NCBI RefSeq assembly: GCF_024199795.1
Contig: NZ_JANADK010000001.1
Span: 7,130,001-7,194,000 of the forward strand
DNA: 64,000 bases
Reading direction: 5' to 3'
Source of the DNA: Bradyrhizobium sp. CCGB01
GTDB lineage: Bacteria > Pseudomonadota > Alphaproteobacteria > Rhizobiales > Xanthobacteraceae
Below are positions 1 through 8,104 of this stretch, one piece after another; the stretch's first letter is position 1, and each line of letters begins with the position of its first letter. A program made the position numbers and the translations under genes. The notes beneath the pieces are model-generated. The model saw only the letters and a program-made list of their open reading frames with translations. It searched no databases and had not been told where the DNA came from.

Positions 1-96
1 ACACGAGGGACGGCGTTTTTGGTCAGGATCTTCTTGGCCGTCGCCCTCGAGCGCCACCTTGGCAATCTTGCCGACCTCGGTGATGACATGCCGCAT
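1..96 (-). CDS. Partial hypothetical protein running off the left edge
   Basis: Reading leftward from an ATG at 96 there is an open frame starting MRHVITEVGKIAKVALEG that is still open at the window edge. Composition is protein-like, but the family is not recognised and an in-frame stop lies a short way upstream, so the start is uncertain. It could also be the tail of a broken gene. Confidence 0.2.
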   Translation of the reverse strand, partial: MRHVITEVGKIAKVALEGDGQEDPDQKRRPSC

Positions 97-276
97 GCAG
101 TGCGCAGCGGACGTCTGAATCGTGTAATCCAGCGAAGGAATTCTTCCACGCTAGAGGACGTGGCTTGTCGGCCACACATCCGACTAAACCGAGACGGTGT
201 GTCGGGATTCGCACAGACGCGCCAGCGCCATTTATTCAGCCTGTCGGCCATTGAAGCGGTGTGATCGGCGGATCAG

Positions 277-310
277 CCCGGCGGTATCCTCCAAGGCCGC
301 CGGGTTTTTT
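277..310 (+). terminator. Rho-independent terminator-like hairpin
   Basis: An 8-bp GC stem (CCCGGCGG / CCGCCGGG) with a 12-base loop is followed directly by six T. No convincing rightward gene lies before it inside the window, so what it terminates is unknown. The stretch from about 311 to 615 holds no gene I can support. Confidence 0.6.
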
Positions 311-615
311 CCGGTCTGCCAGTGGCGAGGGGCTGACGGCGCTGTGTGAGTAGAGGCAAATGGGCTTAGATAATGATCTTCATCTCAAAATTGCTGTCAT
401 CGCCCTTGGCGTATTTACGACCGTCTTGGCGATCAGGCTGATAATTTCTTTCTGAGTTTCCCTCAGTGGGTGGTGCTTGCTCGGCCGGACCGATCACGGA
501 ACCGCGACTGCAGACTGCATATCCCGCATTAAGATTCTGCGAAAAGGGCATTCGATAATGCTCTTACGGGGCTGTATAAGTCGGTAGCTTCTTCCTCCTA
601 TTTGAAGAGGCTATC

Positions 616-945
616 ATGAACATATTGCATACGTGGCTTTCGCAACAGTCGCCCTTCCTCGTCGGCTATTTTGGGACCGCGCTTGTCATCGGCGCCTACG
701 TCCCTCAGATCTGGCGCCTCTTGAGTGAGCAATGCTCCGCCGGAATCAGCGCGCGCGCCTACGCACTATGGATGTTGTCGTCAGCGCTCTTTCTTGGTCA
801 TTCGATCACCATAGGCGATTTGGTGTTCATGATGACACAGCTCGTGAACATTGTCGCGCTCGGGGCTATCCTCGTGCTTGCACGGCGGTTCCGTAACCAG
901 GTCTGCGCCGCGCATGCGCGCAAGCTTCACGTTGTACAAGAGTAA
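616..945 (+). CDS. PQ-loop/SemiSWEET-like small membrane protein
   Basis: A 109-residue protein with about three hydrophobic helices. The segment GYFGTALVIGAYVPQIW (residues 17-33) carries the Pro-Gln pair of the PQ-loop/MtN3 fold, and a second hydrophobic pair ends near residue 90. SemiSWEETs are half-size sugar transporters that act as dimers in the inner membrane. Assignment to that fold is fair, but the substrate is unknown. The start follows a purine-rich stretch (GAAGAGG) about 8 bases upstream. A second, broken member of the same fold lies at 14.8 kb. Confidence 0.75.
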   Translation: MNILHTWLSQQSPFLVGYFGTALVIGAYVPQIWRLLSEQCSAGISARAYALWMLSSALFLGHSITIGDLVFMMTQLVNIVALGAILVLARRFRNQVCAAHARKLHVVQE

Positions 946-991
946 TTTTCAGGAAACGCACAACGCCAAAATTCGGCCGACATGGCGTCTG

Positions 992-1342
992 TCACTTCTG
1001 CGCCAGCTTGATCGGTGAGACGGGCCATTTCCCGGGATGTCCAGCTACGGAAAGACGCAAACCGTGGGCTTCGTCCAAGTGTAATCCTTTGACGGTCCCC
1101 GCCTTGCCATCCGTAAGCACGACTGCCTTGCCGATCAATTCTGACTCGGCTTTCTGATACTCCCGCAGGATAACGGCGGCATGCGCTTTAGCTCGAGGCA
1201 TTGCCTTCAGGCATCTCGTTTTTGGTGCAAACTGCAAACGAGGGGAATTGAGCTGCGTTCCTTGAAACGTCCAGATCAGTACCACGTCTGCACCCAACCG
1301 TGCAGACAATCGCACGTCGGGAAAAATAGGAACTTCGCTCAC
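992..1342 (-). CDS. Hypothetical protein with PRC-barrel-like C-terminus
   Basis: 116 residues. The C-terminal half (from about residue 68, ESELIGKAVVLTDGKAGTVKG) has the alternating strand pattern and Gly turns of a PRC-barrel-like fold and ends in a KWPVSPIKLA motif. The N-terminal half is not recognised, and the true start may be further in. It is divergent from the DUF6894 gene, with the two start codons about 22 bases apart. Confidence 0.55.
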   Translation of the reverse strand: MSEVPIFPDVRLSARLGADVVLIWTFQGTQLNSPRLQFAPKTRCLKAMPRAKAHAAVILREYQKAESELIGKAVVLTDGKAGTVKGLHLDEAHGLRLSVAGHPGKWPVSPIKLAQK

Positions 1343-1353
1343 TTATGCCGGTT
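1329..1353 (+). promoter_or_regulatory. Possible EcfG-type promoter
   Basis: GGAAC, 17 bases, then GTT, pointing at the DUF6894 gene. The -10 element ends only 11 bases before the ATG, so the transcript would be nearly leaderless. This is weaker than the other sites of this type in the window. Confidence 0.3.
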
Positions 1354-1364
1354 CTTCCCGCCAC

Positions 1365-1595
1365 ATGCCCACCATCTATTTCGACATTCTCAGTGATGCC
1401 GACACGATCATCGACGACGAGGGCGTCGAATTGCCGGACACGTGCGTGGCACCTCAGATGGCTCTGGAACTGCTAGGTCAGGCGATTTTAGATGGATCGC
1501 GCCGTGGCACTCCGGGCGTGACCAAGGTCGAATTGCGAGATCAGAACGGGCCTTTTCTGCGCGTGTCAGCCGCTGTTGTGATCGAGAAACTGTAG
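1365..1595 (+). CDS. DUF6894 family protein
   Basis: 76 residues starting MPTIYFDILSDADTIIDDEG, followed by a helix rich in Ala and Leu and a C-terminal strand. This matches the layout of DUF6894 (M-P-x-Y-F-H/D start, an aspartate-rich turn, LPD or similar). The function of the family is unknown, and it is usually present in many copies in Bradyrhizobium. Two further members lie at 3499 and 42259. Confidence 0.7.
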   Translation: MPTIYFDILSDADTIIDDEGVELPDTCVAPQMALELLGQAILDGSRRGTPGVTKVELRDQNGPFLRVSAAVVIEKL

Positions 1596-1636
1596 CGAGA
1601 TCTCGGTGATCGCGCCCCCCAAACGGACATTCATCA

Positions 1637-1861
1637 ATGAGCGATTTTCTACGTCATTCTTCCGCCGATATGTCCGTTTTTCCGGGACGGGACGACCTGC
1701 TTAGTAGGACTGAGAAAACCTCGCCGGTCAACGACCGTCGATGGACTGATGGCTATCTGTTGCCAGTCGTATTCTTATGCGTCGCCGGCGCGGCCTCGGT
1801 TGTGTGGATCGGCGCCATCGGATGGACCAGTTGGCGGCTGATCAACTGGGTGATTTCATAG
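1637..1861 (+). CDS. Small single-pass membrane protein
   Basis: 74 residues: a polar N-terminal 40 residues, then one hydrophobic helix (LLPVVFLCVAGAASVVWIGA) and a short tail. It begins 42 bases after the DUF6894 gene and may be co-transcribed. The family is not recognised. Confidence 0.5.
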   Translation: MSDFLRHSSADMSVFPGRDDLLSRTEKTSPVNDRRWTDGYLLPVVFLCVAGAASVVWIGAIGWTSWRLINWVIS

Positions 1862-1919
1862 CCGTCCCGCAACCATAAGCCGCGGCGCCACCCGGCGGCG
1901 AGATCTCGAATTGCTAGCA

Positions 1920-2170
1920 GTTGCAGCCGGCGCGAACGGCTCGTCTAGGAACGTTGGGCTTCTCCCGCCATTGAAACAGCAAAAGGAAGGACATCATGAT
2001 CCGCGACCTTTTGCTCCTGCTCGCAGTTCAATCGTGTTGAGCGCATTTATCTGGAGCATCTTCGGAAATTCACAAACACGGTCCGGCACCCGCGAGGTGA
2101 AGCATCACTATCCCTGAATGCCGCTCTGGATTTTTTTCAACCGACGTCTGAGTTCATCCGTATATGAGGA
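1920..2170. repeat. Duplicated block, copy 1
   Basis: This stretch is homologous to 6458-6690. Both start with GTTGCAGCCGGCG, contain the same broken small membrane gene, and end in the 3' end of the leftward gene that is complete here (2108-2371). The two copies have diverged by substitutions and small indels. Confidence 0.75.
1996..2117 (+). pseudogene. Frameshifted small membrane protein gene
   Basis: From the ATG at 1996 the frame reads MIRDLLLLLAVQSC and stops. One missing base near 2027 restores a sensible protein: a hydrophobic stretch SIVLSAFIWSIFGNS followed by a short basic tail ending at 2117. The hydrophobic first half and the intact downstream frame point to a ~39-residue membrane peptide broken by a single-base deletion. 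A second, more decayed copy is at 6528. Confidence 0.55.
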
Positions 2171-2371
2171 CCGAACGCTGACGCGTCTGTCGCCCGGTGC
2201 CCACTTCAGCGCAGGCAGGCCAGTCTTAAATCTCCTGCGCGCACTCTCGTGCGCCCAGCACGTTCTGCACAGGGTCAGCGGAGGAGGGCTGTCAGGGTAG
2301 ATCCTGACCTCGCCTGCGGAGTAGCGGCACTTGTCACTGTCGCACTTGGGATTGTTGTTCGGATTGTTCAA
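2108..2371 (-). CDS. Small Cys-containing hypothetical protein
   Basis: 87 residues. Two Cys pairs (CDSDKC near residue 10 and CRTC near residue 35) could bind zinc. The C-terminus is basic (DELRRRLKK). It overlaps the end of the broken membrane gene by about 10 bases in the opposite direction. A remnant of its C-terminus is recognisable at about 6640-6680. Function unknown. Confidence 0.45.
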   Translation of the reverse strand: MNNPNNNPKCDSDKCRYSAGEVRIYPDSPPPLTLCRTCWAHESARRRFKTGLPALKWAPGDRRVSVRSSYTDELRRRLKKIQSGIQG

Positions 2372-2902
2372 GCCTCGGTCAGTCGCGATCTGCCCAGTGT
2401 GAGCGAAGTTTGTGACGCGTGCATGCGCGGGTGACCGGCAACGGCCTCACGGCGCGCTGTTGCCGGACAGTGCGCTGTGAGGCCAGTCACGACGAGCCAT
2501 CACTTGTGGGGGCTCGGGAAAACCCCGGCAACCGGCCGGTCGTTCCTAAGAGAGGGGCCACTTCCCGACGAGACGCTCGGCCCGCTGCGTCAGCTTCGCG
2601 CAGGTGCCGCGCGCTCGAAAAGCTCTGCGCTCACGTCATGGCTTCGACGGCCACCGCCGCTCCGGCCTTGCCGAAGGCAACCGTGCGGCTCTAGGGCAAG
2701 CGTCCGGTAGTGGCACGTCCGCCCCGCCCCATTTGAAACCAGAAGCCGGCGTAATCCGTTAGGGTCGCGTCTCCACGGCCGCCTTGCCCAAGCTTCCGGC
2801 GCCGTTGGAGGGGACGGGTGCGCTCAAGGGCGTGCCCGTCTTATCAATCTGGTTTCGCTCTGTGCGCCCGGCCCCGAAACTTCATGAAACGGAGGCGACC
2901 AT
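2372..2902. other. Stretch without a supported gene
   Basis: Several overlapping frames are open here on both strands, as expected for GC-rich DNA, but none has convincing composition or a ribosome-binding site. No repeat or hairpin of note was seen. Confidence 0.4.
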
Positions 2903-3232
2903 ATGGAGAATCCCGATCTCAAAGCGTGGGTCGATGGCTGGATGGAGAAAGTGAAGCAAGGCGCTGAAGTCCATCGCCAGCAAGGTCTGTCACCGGAGGA
3001 TGCCGAAGCGCGCGACTATGCCCCCCCTGTCGTTAAGATCCTCACCATCGCCCACGTCCCGGAATCCCTGCAACAGGCGTGGCTGCAACATCTGCGCGAC
3101 TTCGACGTCGCGCATCCCGGCTGTCATTTCGAGGTGATGGTGGATGCGCCCGAGATGCCGCTGCCCGACATTCTCAATATGCTGGCGATCAATCCGGGGC
3201 TGACCTTCACCAAACTGCTCGAACGCAAATGA
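2903..3232 (+). CDS. Conserved hypothetical protein, 109 aa
   Basis: Soluble, acidic protein without a signal peptide, starting MENPDLKAWVDGWMEKVKQG and ending NPGLTFTKLLERK. A clear GGAGG sits 8 bases before the ATG. The start of the next small gene overlaps its stop (ATGA). The family is not recognised. Confidence 0.6.
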   Translation: MENPDLKAWVDGWMEKVKQGAEVHRQQGLSPEDAEARDYAPPVVKILTIAHVPESLQQAWLQHLRDFDVAHPGCHFEVMVDAPEMPLPDILNMLAINPGLTFTKLLERK

Positions 3233-3431
3233 GCTGGCCCGACCGGCGGTGCCATACCGAGCCCGGCTTGGGGCCTGAAATCAGCGGCGCTTTGCTCGCC
3301 GTTTTCCTTGTCTCAGCTTGCTCCCGTGATCGCAGGTCGGCATTGAACCAGAGTGGTGGCTGCCTCGGAGCGGCGGTGTGTCGGTGATGCTGCTGGGAGC
3401 CCTCATCATCGCGCTATGGTTCTTTTACTAG
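3229..3431 (+). pseudogene. Small membrane protein gene, probably frameshifted
   Basis: The ATG overlaps the stop of the previous gene (ATGA), implying translational coupling. The first frame gives MSWPDRRCHTEPGLGPEISG and a hydrophobic stretch, then degenerates. From about 3332 another frame gives a convincing C-terminus (VGIEPEWWLPRSGG then VMLLGALIIALWFFY) ending at 3431. The two halves look like one two-helix membrane protein separated by a shift near 3330. Confidence 0.45.
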
Positions 3432-3498
3432 AACAGCACGATGAATCCGCCAACTGGGCCAAGGCTTACGTTCGCTTCTCAGCATTGATACGCAGGAC

Positions 3499-3696
3499 TT
3501 AGAGCGCGTTTTGGGACTCGTCCACGACTTCCATCCGCCATTCGCGGTGGGGTGTGAGCTTCCCGCCGAGGCCTTGGAGTATCTGCCCAGCCGTTACCAT
3601 GGCCTTAGACCAAGCGGCGTGCTCGTCAGCTAGCTCATAGCCTGCCCGGTCGAGTTCGCGGCGTTTGTGGGTGACGTGGAAGAAATAGCGCGGCAT
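3499..3696 (-). CDS. DUF6894 family protein
   Basis: 65 residues starting MPRYFFHVTHKRRELDRAGYEL, the typical opening of DUF6894, followed by an Ala-rich helix and a strand ending MEVVDESQ. A small soluble protein of unknown function, paralogous to the genes at 1365 and 42259. Confidence 0.75.
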   Translation of the reverse strand: MPRYFFHVTHKRRELDRAGYELADEHAAWSKAMVTAGQILQGLGGKLTPHREWRMEVVDESQNAL

Positions 3697-4045
3697 GCGT
3701 CAGAGTCCTACAGAGCCGGCCGCGTTCCACAACAGCCAGGGCGAAGGGCCGCGGTACGACGCGAATTCGCTCCTGATTGCATTTTTGCGGTCATCTCCCG
3801 ATTCCTTTGGATGCTGTCCTGTCCACAACGAATTCGCGGCGAACTGGCATCTAGGATGTTGATTTGGATCAACCATCCCGCGAATAAGCGGGACGCCTAG
3901 GGTATACAAGTGAACAGATGGAACAGGCGGTGGTGGGACTGGTCACTGCGGTGCGCTGGGCTTATCCCGGCGCGCTCGCGCGGCCCCAGCGTCCCGCTCT
4001 TGTTGTTCTCCTCCCGGCGACGCTTGGGGCCGTCGGGCGCTGATC

Positions 4046-4343
4046 ATGTACGTGCCCGCGAAACGGCGCTACAAAACGCGCGACGTTGTCGACTTGCTCA
4101 GTCCACGCGAGAAACGATTTTTGATGCGCTTGGCTGGCGGGAAGACTGACGCGCAGATCGCGGTCAAGCCTCGAGCAAGTCAAAGAGCAGAGAGCCCGGT
4201 TACTTGCGCGATTGCAGATCAATTCGCCCGACAAGATCGCTGATGCAGCTAGGCGATGGGCGAACTGGCCCCGCTATCGAGGCATCACTAAGAACGCAAC
4301 AAATGTATTACTTCTTGAGAATGCCGATGTCGGTGTTGCCTAG
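4046..4343 (+). pseudogene. Frameshifted LuxR-type helix-turn-helix protein
   Basis: The frame from the ATG at 4046 contains LLSPREKRFLMRLAGGKTDAQIAVK, the start of a LuxR/GerE-like DNA-binding helix-turn-helix. Near 4170 the sense moves to another frame (SLEQVKEQRARLLARLQI, then DAARRWANWPRYRG), which continues the recognition helix and ends at 4343. The two halves make one coherent small regulator, so a single indel is likely. The 3' end overlaps the opposite-strand gene at 4308. Confidence 0.55.
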
Positions 4344-4658
4344 GTTCTTTATGGCGCGTTCGGCGGCGGGCGTATCCACCGCGTTGTCGTGGGAAGTTGG
4401 AGCCGGACCAACCGAGGAAGCATCCACGTCGCCGGTCGCTGCGTGGCTGAGCGCGTTGCCCACGTTGGGACTGGAGTAGCCCCCAGTGCCGCTTATGGTA
4501 TGCCCGGTCGATAGGGTGCCGCCCGCATAACCTTTCGAGCCGGTGGCCGCAGTTCCACTCGCTGCCGAGCCGCCACTGCTCGATTTACCTGTACTCTGGG
4601 CCAAGGCGAGCGAAGAGCCGCCAACGAGCAAGATCAAGATAGCGGCGATGTGATTCAA
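4308..4658 (-). CDS. Secreted Ser/Gly-rich protein
   Basis: Taking the TTG at 4658 as start gives 116 residues with a signal peptide (NHIAAILILLVGGSSLALA, cleavage before QSTG) and a mature part rich in Ser, Gly, Thr and Ala ending NTDIGILKK. A longer frame upstream is open, but it would place the signal peptide internally. The stress-type promoter at 4687-4711 fits the TTG start, with a leader of about 20 bases. Exported to the periplasm or beyond; function unknown. Confidence 0.55.
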   Translation of the reverse strand: MNHIAAILILLVGGSSLALAQSTGKSSSGGSAASGTAATGSKGYAGGTLSTGHTISGTGGYSSPNVGNALSHAATGDVDASSVGPAPTSHDNAVDTPAAERAIKNLGNTDIGILKK

Positions 4659-4686
4659 GAGCGGTCCTCTACTTGAATGACCGCTC

Positions 4687-4711
4687 AACGGGTTGCACCT
4701 CCGAAAGTTCC
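4687..4711 (-). promoter_or_regulatory. EcfG-type (general stress response) promoter
   Basis: On the minus strand: GGAAC, 16 bases, CGTT, an exact match to the alphaproteobacterial EcfG consensus, ending 28 bases before the TTG start of the secreted protein at 4658. Confidence 0.65.
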
Positions 4712-4898
4712 TAGGAACCTCCCGCTCTCCAGCCATTTCGGAATCATTGAAACCCGGAAAGCGTGAGGGGCCGCTGTGGACGACAGCGGTCCTTTGCCTT
4801 GTTGTGCAAGCTACTTCGGTGCCTGCGAGCCCGGGAATCGCAACCCTCGCTCATATGCAATCCAGTCTCGGCTTGTCTGGCTTTGCGGAGATCCTGCT

Positions 4899-5018
4899 AT
4901 GACCGCCCTGACCCACCGCCGCCCCGCCAGCGCCGCCGAATGGCGACATGACCGCGACTGGCGTGCCGAAATGAAAGCTAAGCGCGCACGTGGTGAGAAA
5001 CTGGACAGAATCTGCTAG
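4899..5018 (+). pseudogene. 5' fragment of a small conserved gene
   Basis: 39 residues starting MTALTHRRPASAAEW. The first residues match the start of the gene at 35926 (MTALTRRRSDN) and then diverge. The frame ends inside sequence that belongs to the next broken gene, so this looks like a 5' remnant joined to other DNA. Confidence 0.35.
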
Positions 5019-5218
5019 CCGGAGAATATCGCAAGCCGATCCGGATTGTCGCCTTCAATCCAGCAGAGCGGTGCTCGGAAGATGTTTCCGGGCCGATCGC
5101 CCGCGAGATCCAGCGTCGTTGCAATGTGCAACTGAGCGATGTGCCGTCGTACCTCCAGGAGTTTGTTGATCGCTGCTCCCCACAAGACCTGCGGCAGTTC
5201 AGTCTGCACCTGGTGTAG
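5001..5218 (+). pseudogene. 3' fragment of the gene normally upstream of the DNA ligase
   Basis: One frame reads LLAGEYRKPIRIVAFNPAER through to FSLHLV and a stop at 5218. It is homologous to the C-terminal part of the broken gene at 38467-38776, which sits immediately upstream of the intact ligase. The N-terminal part is missing. The order (this gene, then ligase) is the same at both loci, so the pair was duplicated as a unit. Confidence 0.6.
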
Positions 5219-5220
5219 GG

Positions 5221-5700
5221 ATGGCCTTCCAGCGCAAAAAACCGGAAGCACTAGGCGTCAGGGCGCCCTTCCCCGGCTTCATCGAGCCGGCCCTGGCATC
5301 CTCGATCGACCGCGTGCCGTCCGGCGAACGCTGGATTCACGAGATCAAGTTCGACGGCTATCGCGTCCAGGTGCATCTCGCCAACGAAGCCGTCACCGTA
5401 TTCACCCGCCGTGGGCACGACTGGATCAAACGCTTCAAGAAGGTCGCCAACGACGCCTGGCACTTCAAGGCGAGCTCGGCCACTATCGACGGCGAGATCG
5501 TGGTTCCCTGCCCCCGAATAGGATGCTCCGAGGAAACGCTGTCTGATGCAGGACTGAAGCCTTGGCAGACCAGTGGGTCTCTATGCATAACCAGATACGC
5601 TAGGGGCGCGCTCCATAATTTGTGCCGCACGATCTCGACCGCCCGCATCAAGCTGCGTTCCTTAACCGGCCCCGGAGCGGGGTCGCGTTCCTATTGTTAG
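5221..5700 (+). pseudogene. ATP-dependent DNA ligase, N-terminal fragment
   Basis: The first ~96 residues are nearly identical to the intact ligase at 38781: MAFQRKKPEALGV, then the adenylation motif EIKFDGYRVQ with the nucleophilic Lys, and IDGEIVVP. After about 5508 the similarity stops and the frame continues in unrelated sequence to 5700. Motifs III to V and the OB domain are absent, so no ligase activity is expected. A matching C-terminal fragment lies at 9349. Confidence 0.8.
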
Positions 5701-5950
5701 GAGCACCGCGGTCTTTTAGCGGAGCGTTAGATGCCCGCTCCACCCGCGTCCAGACCAGTCAGCGCGAAGCGCTCGCTACATCGCGCTCTAATGCAGAAAA
5801 TCGCTGGCTGCCACACGCCGCCGCATAAGCCCGTCCAGCACGATAAGACGCCCGCTGACCAGGAACCGTCCAGCCGGATGATCATTTGGCTCTCATGCCG
5901 ACATTTGTGAGGCGATTAGCGTCGGCAACTGCTTCCAAGGATAACTCAAC

Positions 5951-6187
5951 ATGGACCGCCTGTTTCTGGCTGTCATCGTCTCGGCACTGCTGCTACTTAC
6001 CGGCGCCTTAGGCTTGGCGCTCCGCGGACTTGGTGGATCTGATATCAGCGCGAAGCACTCGCTAATCACGCCCTTCCTCGTCCCGCCGTCCCCACCTCCC
6101 GATCCTGCGACGGTGGGACAGGCTGCTCGTCCTGAATTTCGTCCAGGACGAAGGGAAGAACCTCGGCCAGCTCGACCACCTGGGTGA
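5951..6187 (+). CDS. Small membrane-anchored protein, possibly frameshifted
   Basis: Starts MDRLFLAVIVSALLLLTGAL, a clear N-terminal membrane anchor or signal. The second half (Pro/Arg-rich) looks like a wrong frame. A neighbouring frame there reads LLVLNFVQDEGKNLGQLDHLGD and stops at about 6189, which looks more protein-like. A shift near 6110 is possible. Function unknown. Confidence 0.3.
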   Translation: MDRLFLAVIVSALLLLTGALGLALRGLGGSDISAKHSLITPFLVPPSPPPDPATVGQAARPEFRPGRREEPRPARPPG

Positions 6188-6457
6188 CTAAGATTGAGAT
6201 CAATGCGCTCACAGCAGTACTCGCCGTTCAGGGCATACCTGTGACTGAGAGTGTTGCGCTCCCGCCTTAGTCACAGGGTGCGTCATGTCCCAAATCCCCC
6301 TGCGCCCCAGGTGTCCGAAGTACAGAAAGCCTATGCACTTGCCGATCAGGAAAACGGCGCCCAGACATTCAGCGCGTGATCGAGAGCGAAATGCGGGCGC
6401 CTGAGTAGCGCCTGACACGCGCGAGTTCGGTGCACTCTACCGTGCAGATAATCGCCT

Positions 6458-6690
6458 GTTGCAGCCGGCGACAAATGGCTCGCCTAGAAAATGGGCTTAT
6501 TTCCCCATTAGCGAAAGGGACGACACCATGGTCCGTGACTTTTGCTCCTATTTGCCATTTCAATCGTATTGAGCGAACTTATCTGAAGTATCTTCGGAAA
6601 TTCGCAAACAAGGTCTCGGCATCCGCGGGTTGAATGTCGCTCCGGATTTGCAGCCGACGCCTGAGTCAGTCCCTAGACGTATTCGGCGAC
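6458..6690. repeat. Duplicated block, copy 2
   Basis: Diverged copy of 1920-2170. It carries a decayed version of the small membrane gene and, on the minus strand, the last codons of the Cys-containing gene (LRRRLQIRSDIQ) with an in-frame TGA in front. Confidence 0.7.
6528..6640 (+). pseudogene. Decayed copy of the small membrane protein gene
   Basis: The ATG at 6528 is followed by MVRDF and then a shift. The other frame gives LLLFAISIVLSELI, a TGA where copy 1 has Trp, and SIFGNSQTRS. Both a frameshift and a nonsense change are present, so it cannot make the full peptide. Confidence 0.5.
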
Positions 6691-6774
6691 CTCGTTAGAA
6701 CGCGGCGGATCAGGTTTTCGTCCTTCGAGCGTCGAGACCGGCGGCTGATCGCTGGGAAGGCACACCGAAAATTT

Positions 6775-6800
6775 GGAACACCATTTGGCGGCGCGAGGTT
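6775..6800 (+). promoter_or_regulatory. Likely EcfG-type promoter
   Basis: GGAAC, 18 bases, GTT (GGTT at the -10), ending 37 bases before the ATG at 6838. Confidence 0.45.
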
Positions 6801-6837
6801 CTTGCTCATCAGAGGCTAGGAAACGGAGTTTCCTTCC

Positions 6838-7065
6838 ATGGCTACCCAGATTGTAATGGACCGCACAGGCGACGGCAGACATTTTTTTGAGCAAGACGAC
6901 CGCAAGCAGCTGGCCGAGGCTGAGGAGCGCTTCAAGAAGCTAACCGGCCAAGGATTTACCGCTGCTACTCGGACAGCGGCTGGCGATCTAAACGTCGTAC
7001 GGACATTTGATCCGACGGTGGAGGAAACGCTTTTCTATCTTGGCGGGGCCGGTGTTTCTGTTTAG
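6838..7065 (+). CDS. Small conserved hypothetical protein
   Basis: 75 residues starting MATQIVMDRTGDGRHFFEQ, with a charged helix (DRKQLAEAEERFKKLTGQG) and a C-terminal RTFDPTVEETLFYL. I associate this pattern with a small family common in Bradyrhizobium, of unknown function. The normal C-terminus may have been altered, because the frame overlaps the next gene by 59 bases. A stress-type promoter precedes it. Confidence 0.6.
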   Translation: MATQIVMDRTGDGRHFFEQDDRKQLAEAEERFKKLTGQGFTAATRTAAGDLNVVRTFDPTVEETLFYLGGAGVSV

Positions 7066-7480
7066 AGGCGGCGGCGTCGGCAGCAGGGCTGCCAGCTTGC
7101 GGGCCGTGCGTGCCTTCTACCGGAGCTTTGCCAAGCAAAATGACCCGGAAACGCGTGCGTTCCGTCTCTTGCGAGAATGGCTATCTCCAGAGCAGCGCGC
7201 GCAATTTGATGCAGAAGATCATTTCGAAGTCATCGGTTCTCACACTGGCCGACGGTATCGAATTCACCGAGGCACCGTGAGTAATGTTTTGGAGCTCGAT
7301 GAAGAGGGGCAACCCAAATTCGGGTGGTGCTTTCTTCCCGAATGTGGCTTGGCGGCTGGCGACGTCATGCTTGCTCAGAAGATTGCGCTCGAAACTGACG
7401 AAGCCGCAGTGCTCGCGATCGCCAACCGGGTTTCTACGAGACCGCCCTCGCGGCCCCGAGTGGTGCGGCGCGCCTATTAG
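7007..7480 (+). CDS. Conserved hypothetical protein
   Basis: The frame is open from 7007. The part that looks real begins near a GTG at 7106 (VRAFYRSFAKQNDPETRAF) and runs through LLREWLSPEQRAQFD, GRRYRIHRGTVSNV and GDVMLAQKIALETDE to 7480. Earlier residues overlap the previous gene. The conserved Trp/Gly/Arg pattern suggests a small beta-rich fold, function unknown. Start uncertain. Confidence 0.6.
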   Translation: MIRRWRKRFSILAGPVFLFRGGGVGSRAASLRAVRAFYRSFAKQNDPETRAFRLLREWLSPEQRAQFDAEDHFEVIGSHTGRRYRIHRGTVSNVLELDEEGQPKFGWCFLPECGLAAGDVMLAQKIALETDEAAVLAIANRVSTRPPSRPRVVRRAY

Positions 7481-8104
7481 GTCCGATCGCTTAGCTGCGA
7501 GACTTTCGATGCGCTGCTATATCTTCACGCTTCGACGACTGCGGCAGGACTAAACGCGCAAGAGACTGCACGAAGAGGTTGTACAACTGAGCTCTGCCTG
7601 TAGCGAACGACCCCTGTCGAGGTTTGGTATACGTGGGAAGTGCACTTGGAGGAAAAGGGCTGGGTCGACATGGCTGATCTCCGTCGCGCCATGACATTTG
7701 CTCGGGCGAAGTGGCCGAAGAAAACGTAGTGGCTGCCCCTTGCGGGCTCGAACCCGGACCTGTCACCGGACGTCCGGGCTGCCGCTGCTGCGTTCCATCA
7801 ACGCTTTTAGCCTCCAGCGTCCGCTTCACCCCGGAAGCCGACCCCGACGAGCCGGTCCGGCATTTCGCCTAAGGGCCACGACCGGACACATGCACCGCAG
7901 CAAACAACAGACGTCGGTGCGCCAACGGACAAGATAAAACAAGCCGCCGGTGGCGATCCGGCTAACGTATTCAGGGAAGCAAGACGTGGGTAGATGGCTT
8001 GCGGGAGAGCCACGGTGCGCAGTCGATAAACCGCGCCGCTCTGCCGTGCAACGCCAGGGTCCCGGCTGTCCGGGACCCTCGCCGGCTGGCAAAATTCCCA
8101 ACAG
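7481..8104. other. Intergenic stretch with a dispersed repeat
   Basis: No gene is supported here. It includes the 37-bp repeat at 7870-7906. A short T-arm-like motif near 7750 was considered as a tRNA end and rejected. Confidence 0.4.
7870..7906. repeat. Dispersed 37-bp repeat, copy 1
   Basis: Starts TAAGGGCCACGACCGGAC and ends GCAGCAAACA. It matches 42824-42860 at 33 of 37 positions. Both copies lie just outside coding sequence. Confidence 0.6.

Noticed and set aside
7735..7785. tRNA 3'-end-like sequence (TTCGAGCC followed by CCA on the minus strand)
   Set aside because: The T-arm stem does not pair properly and no matching acceptor or anticodon arm is found in the expected 75 bases.
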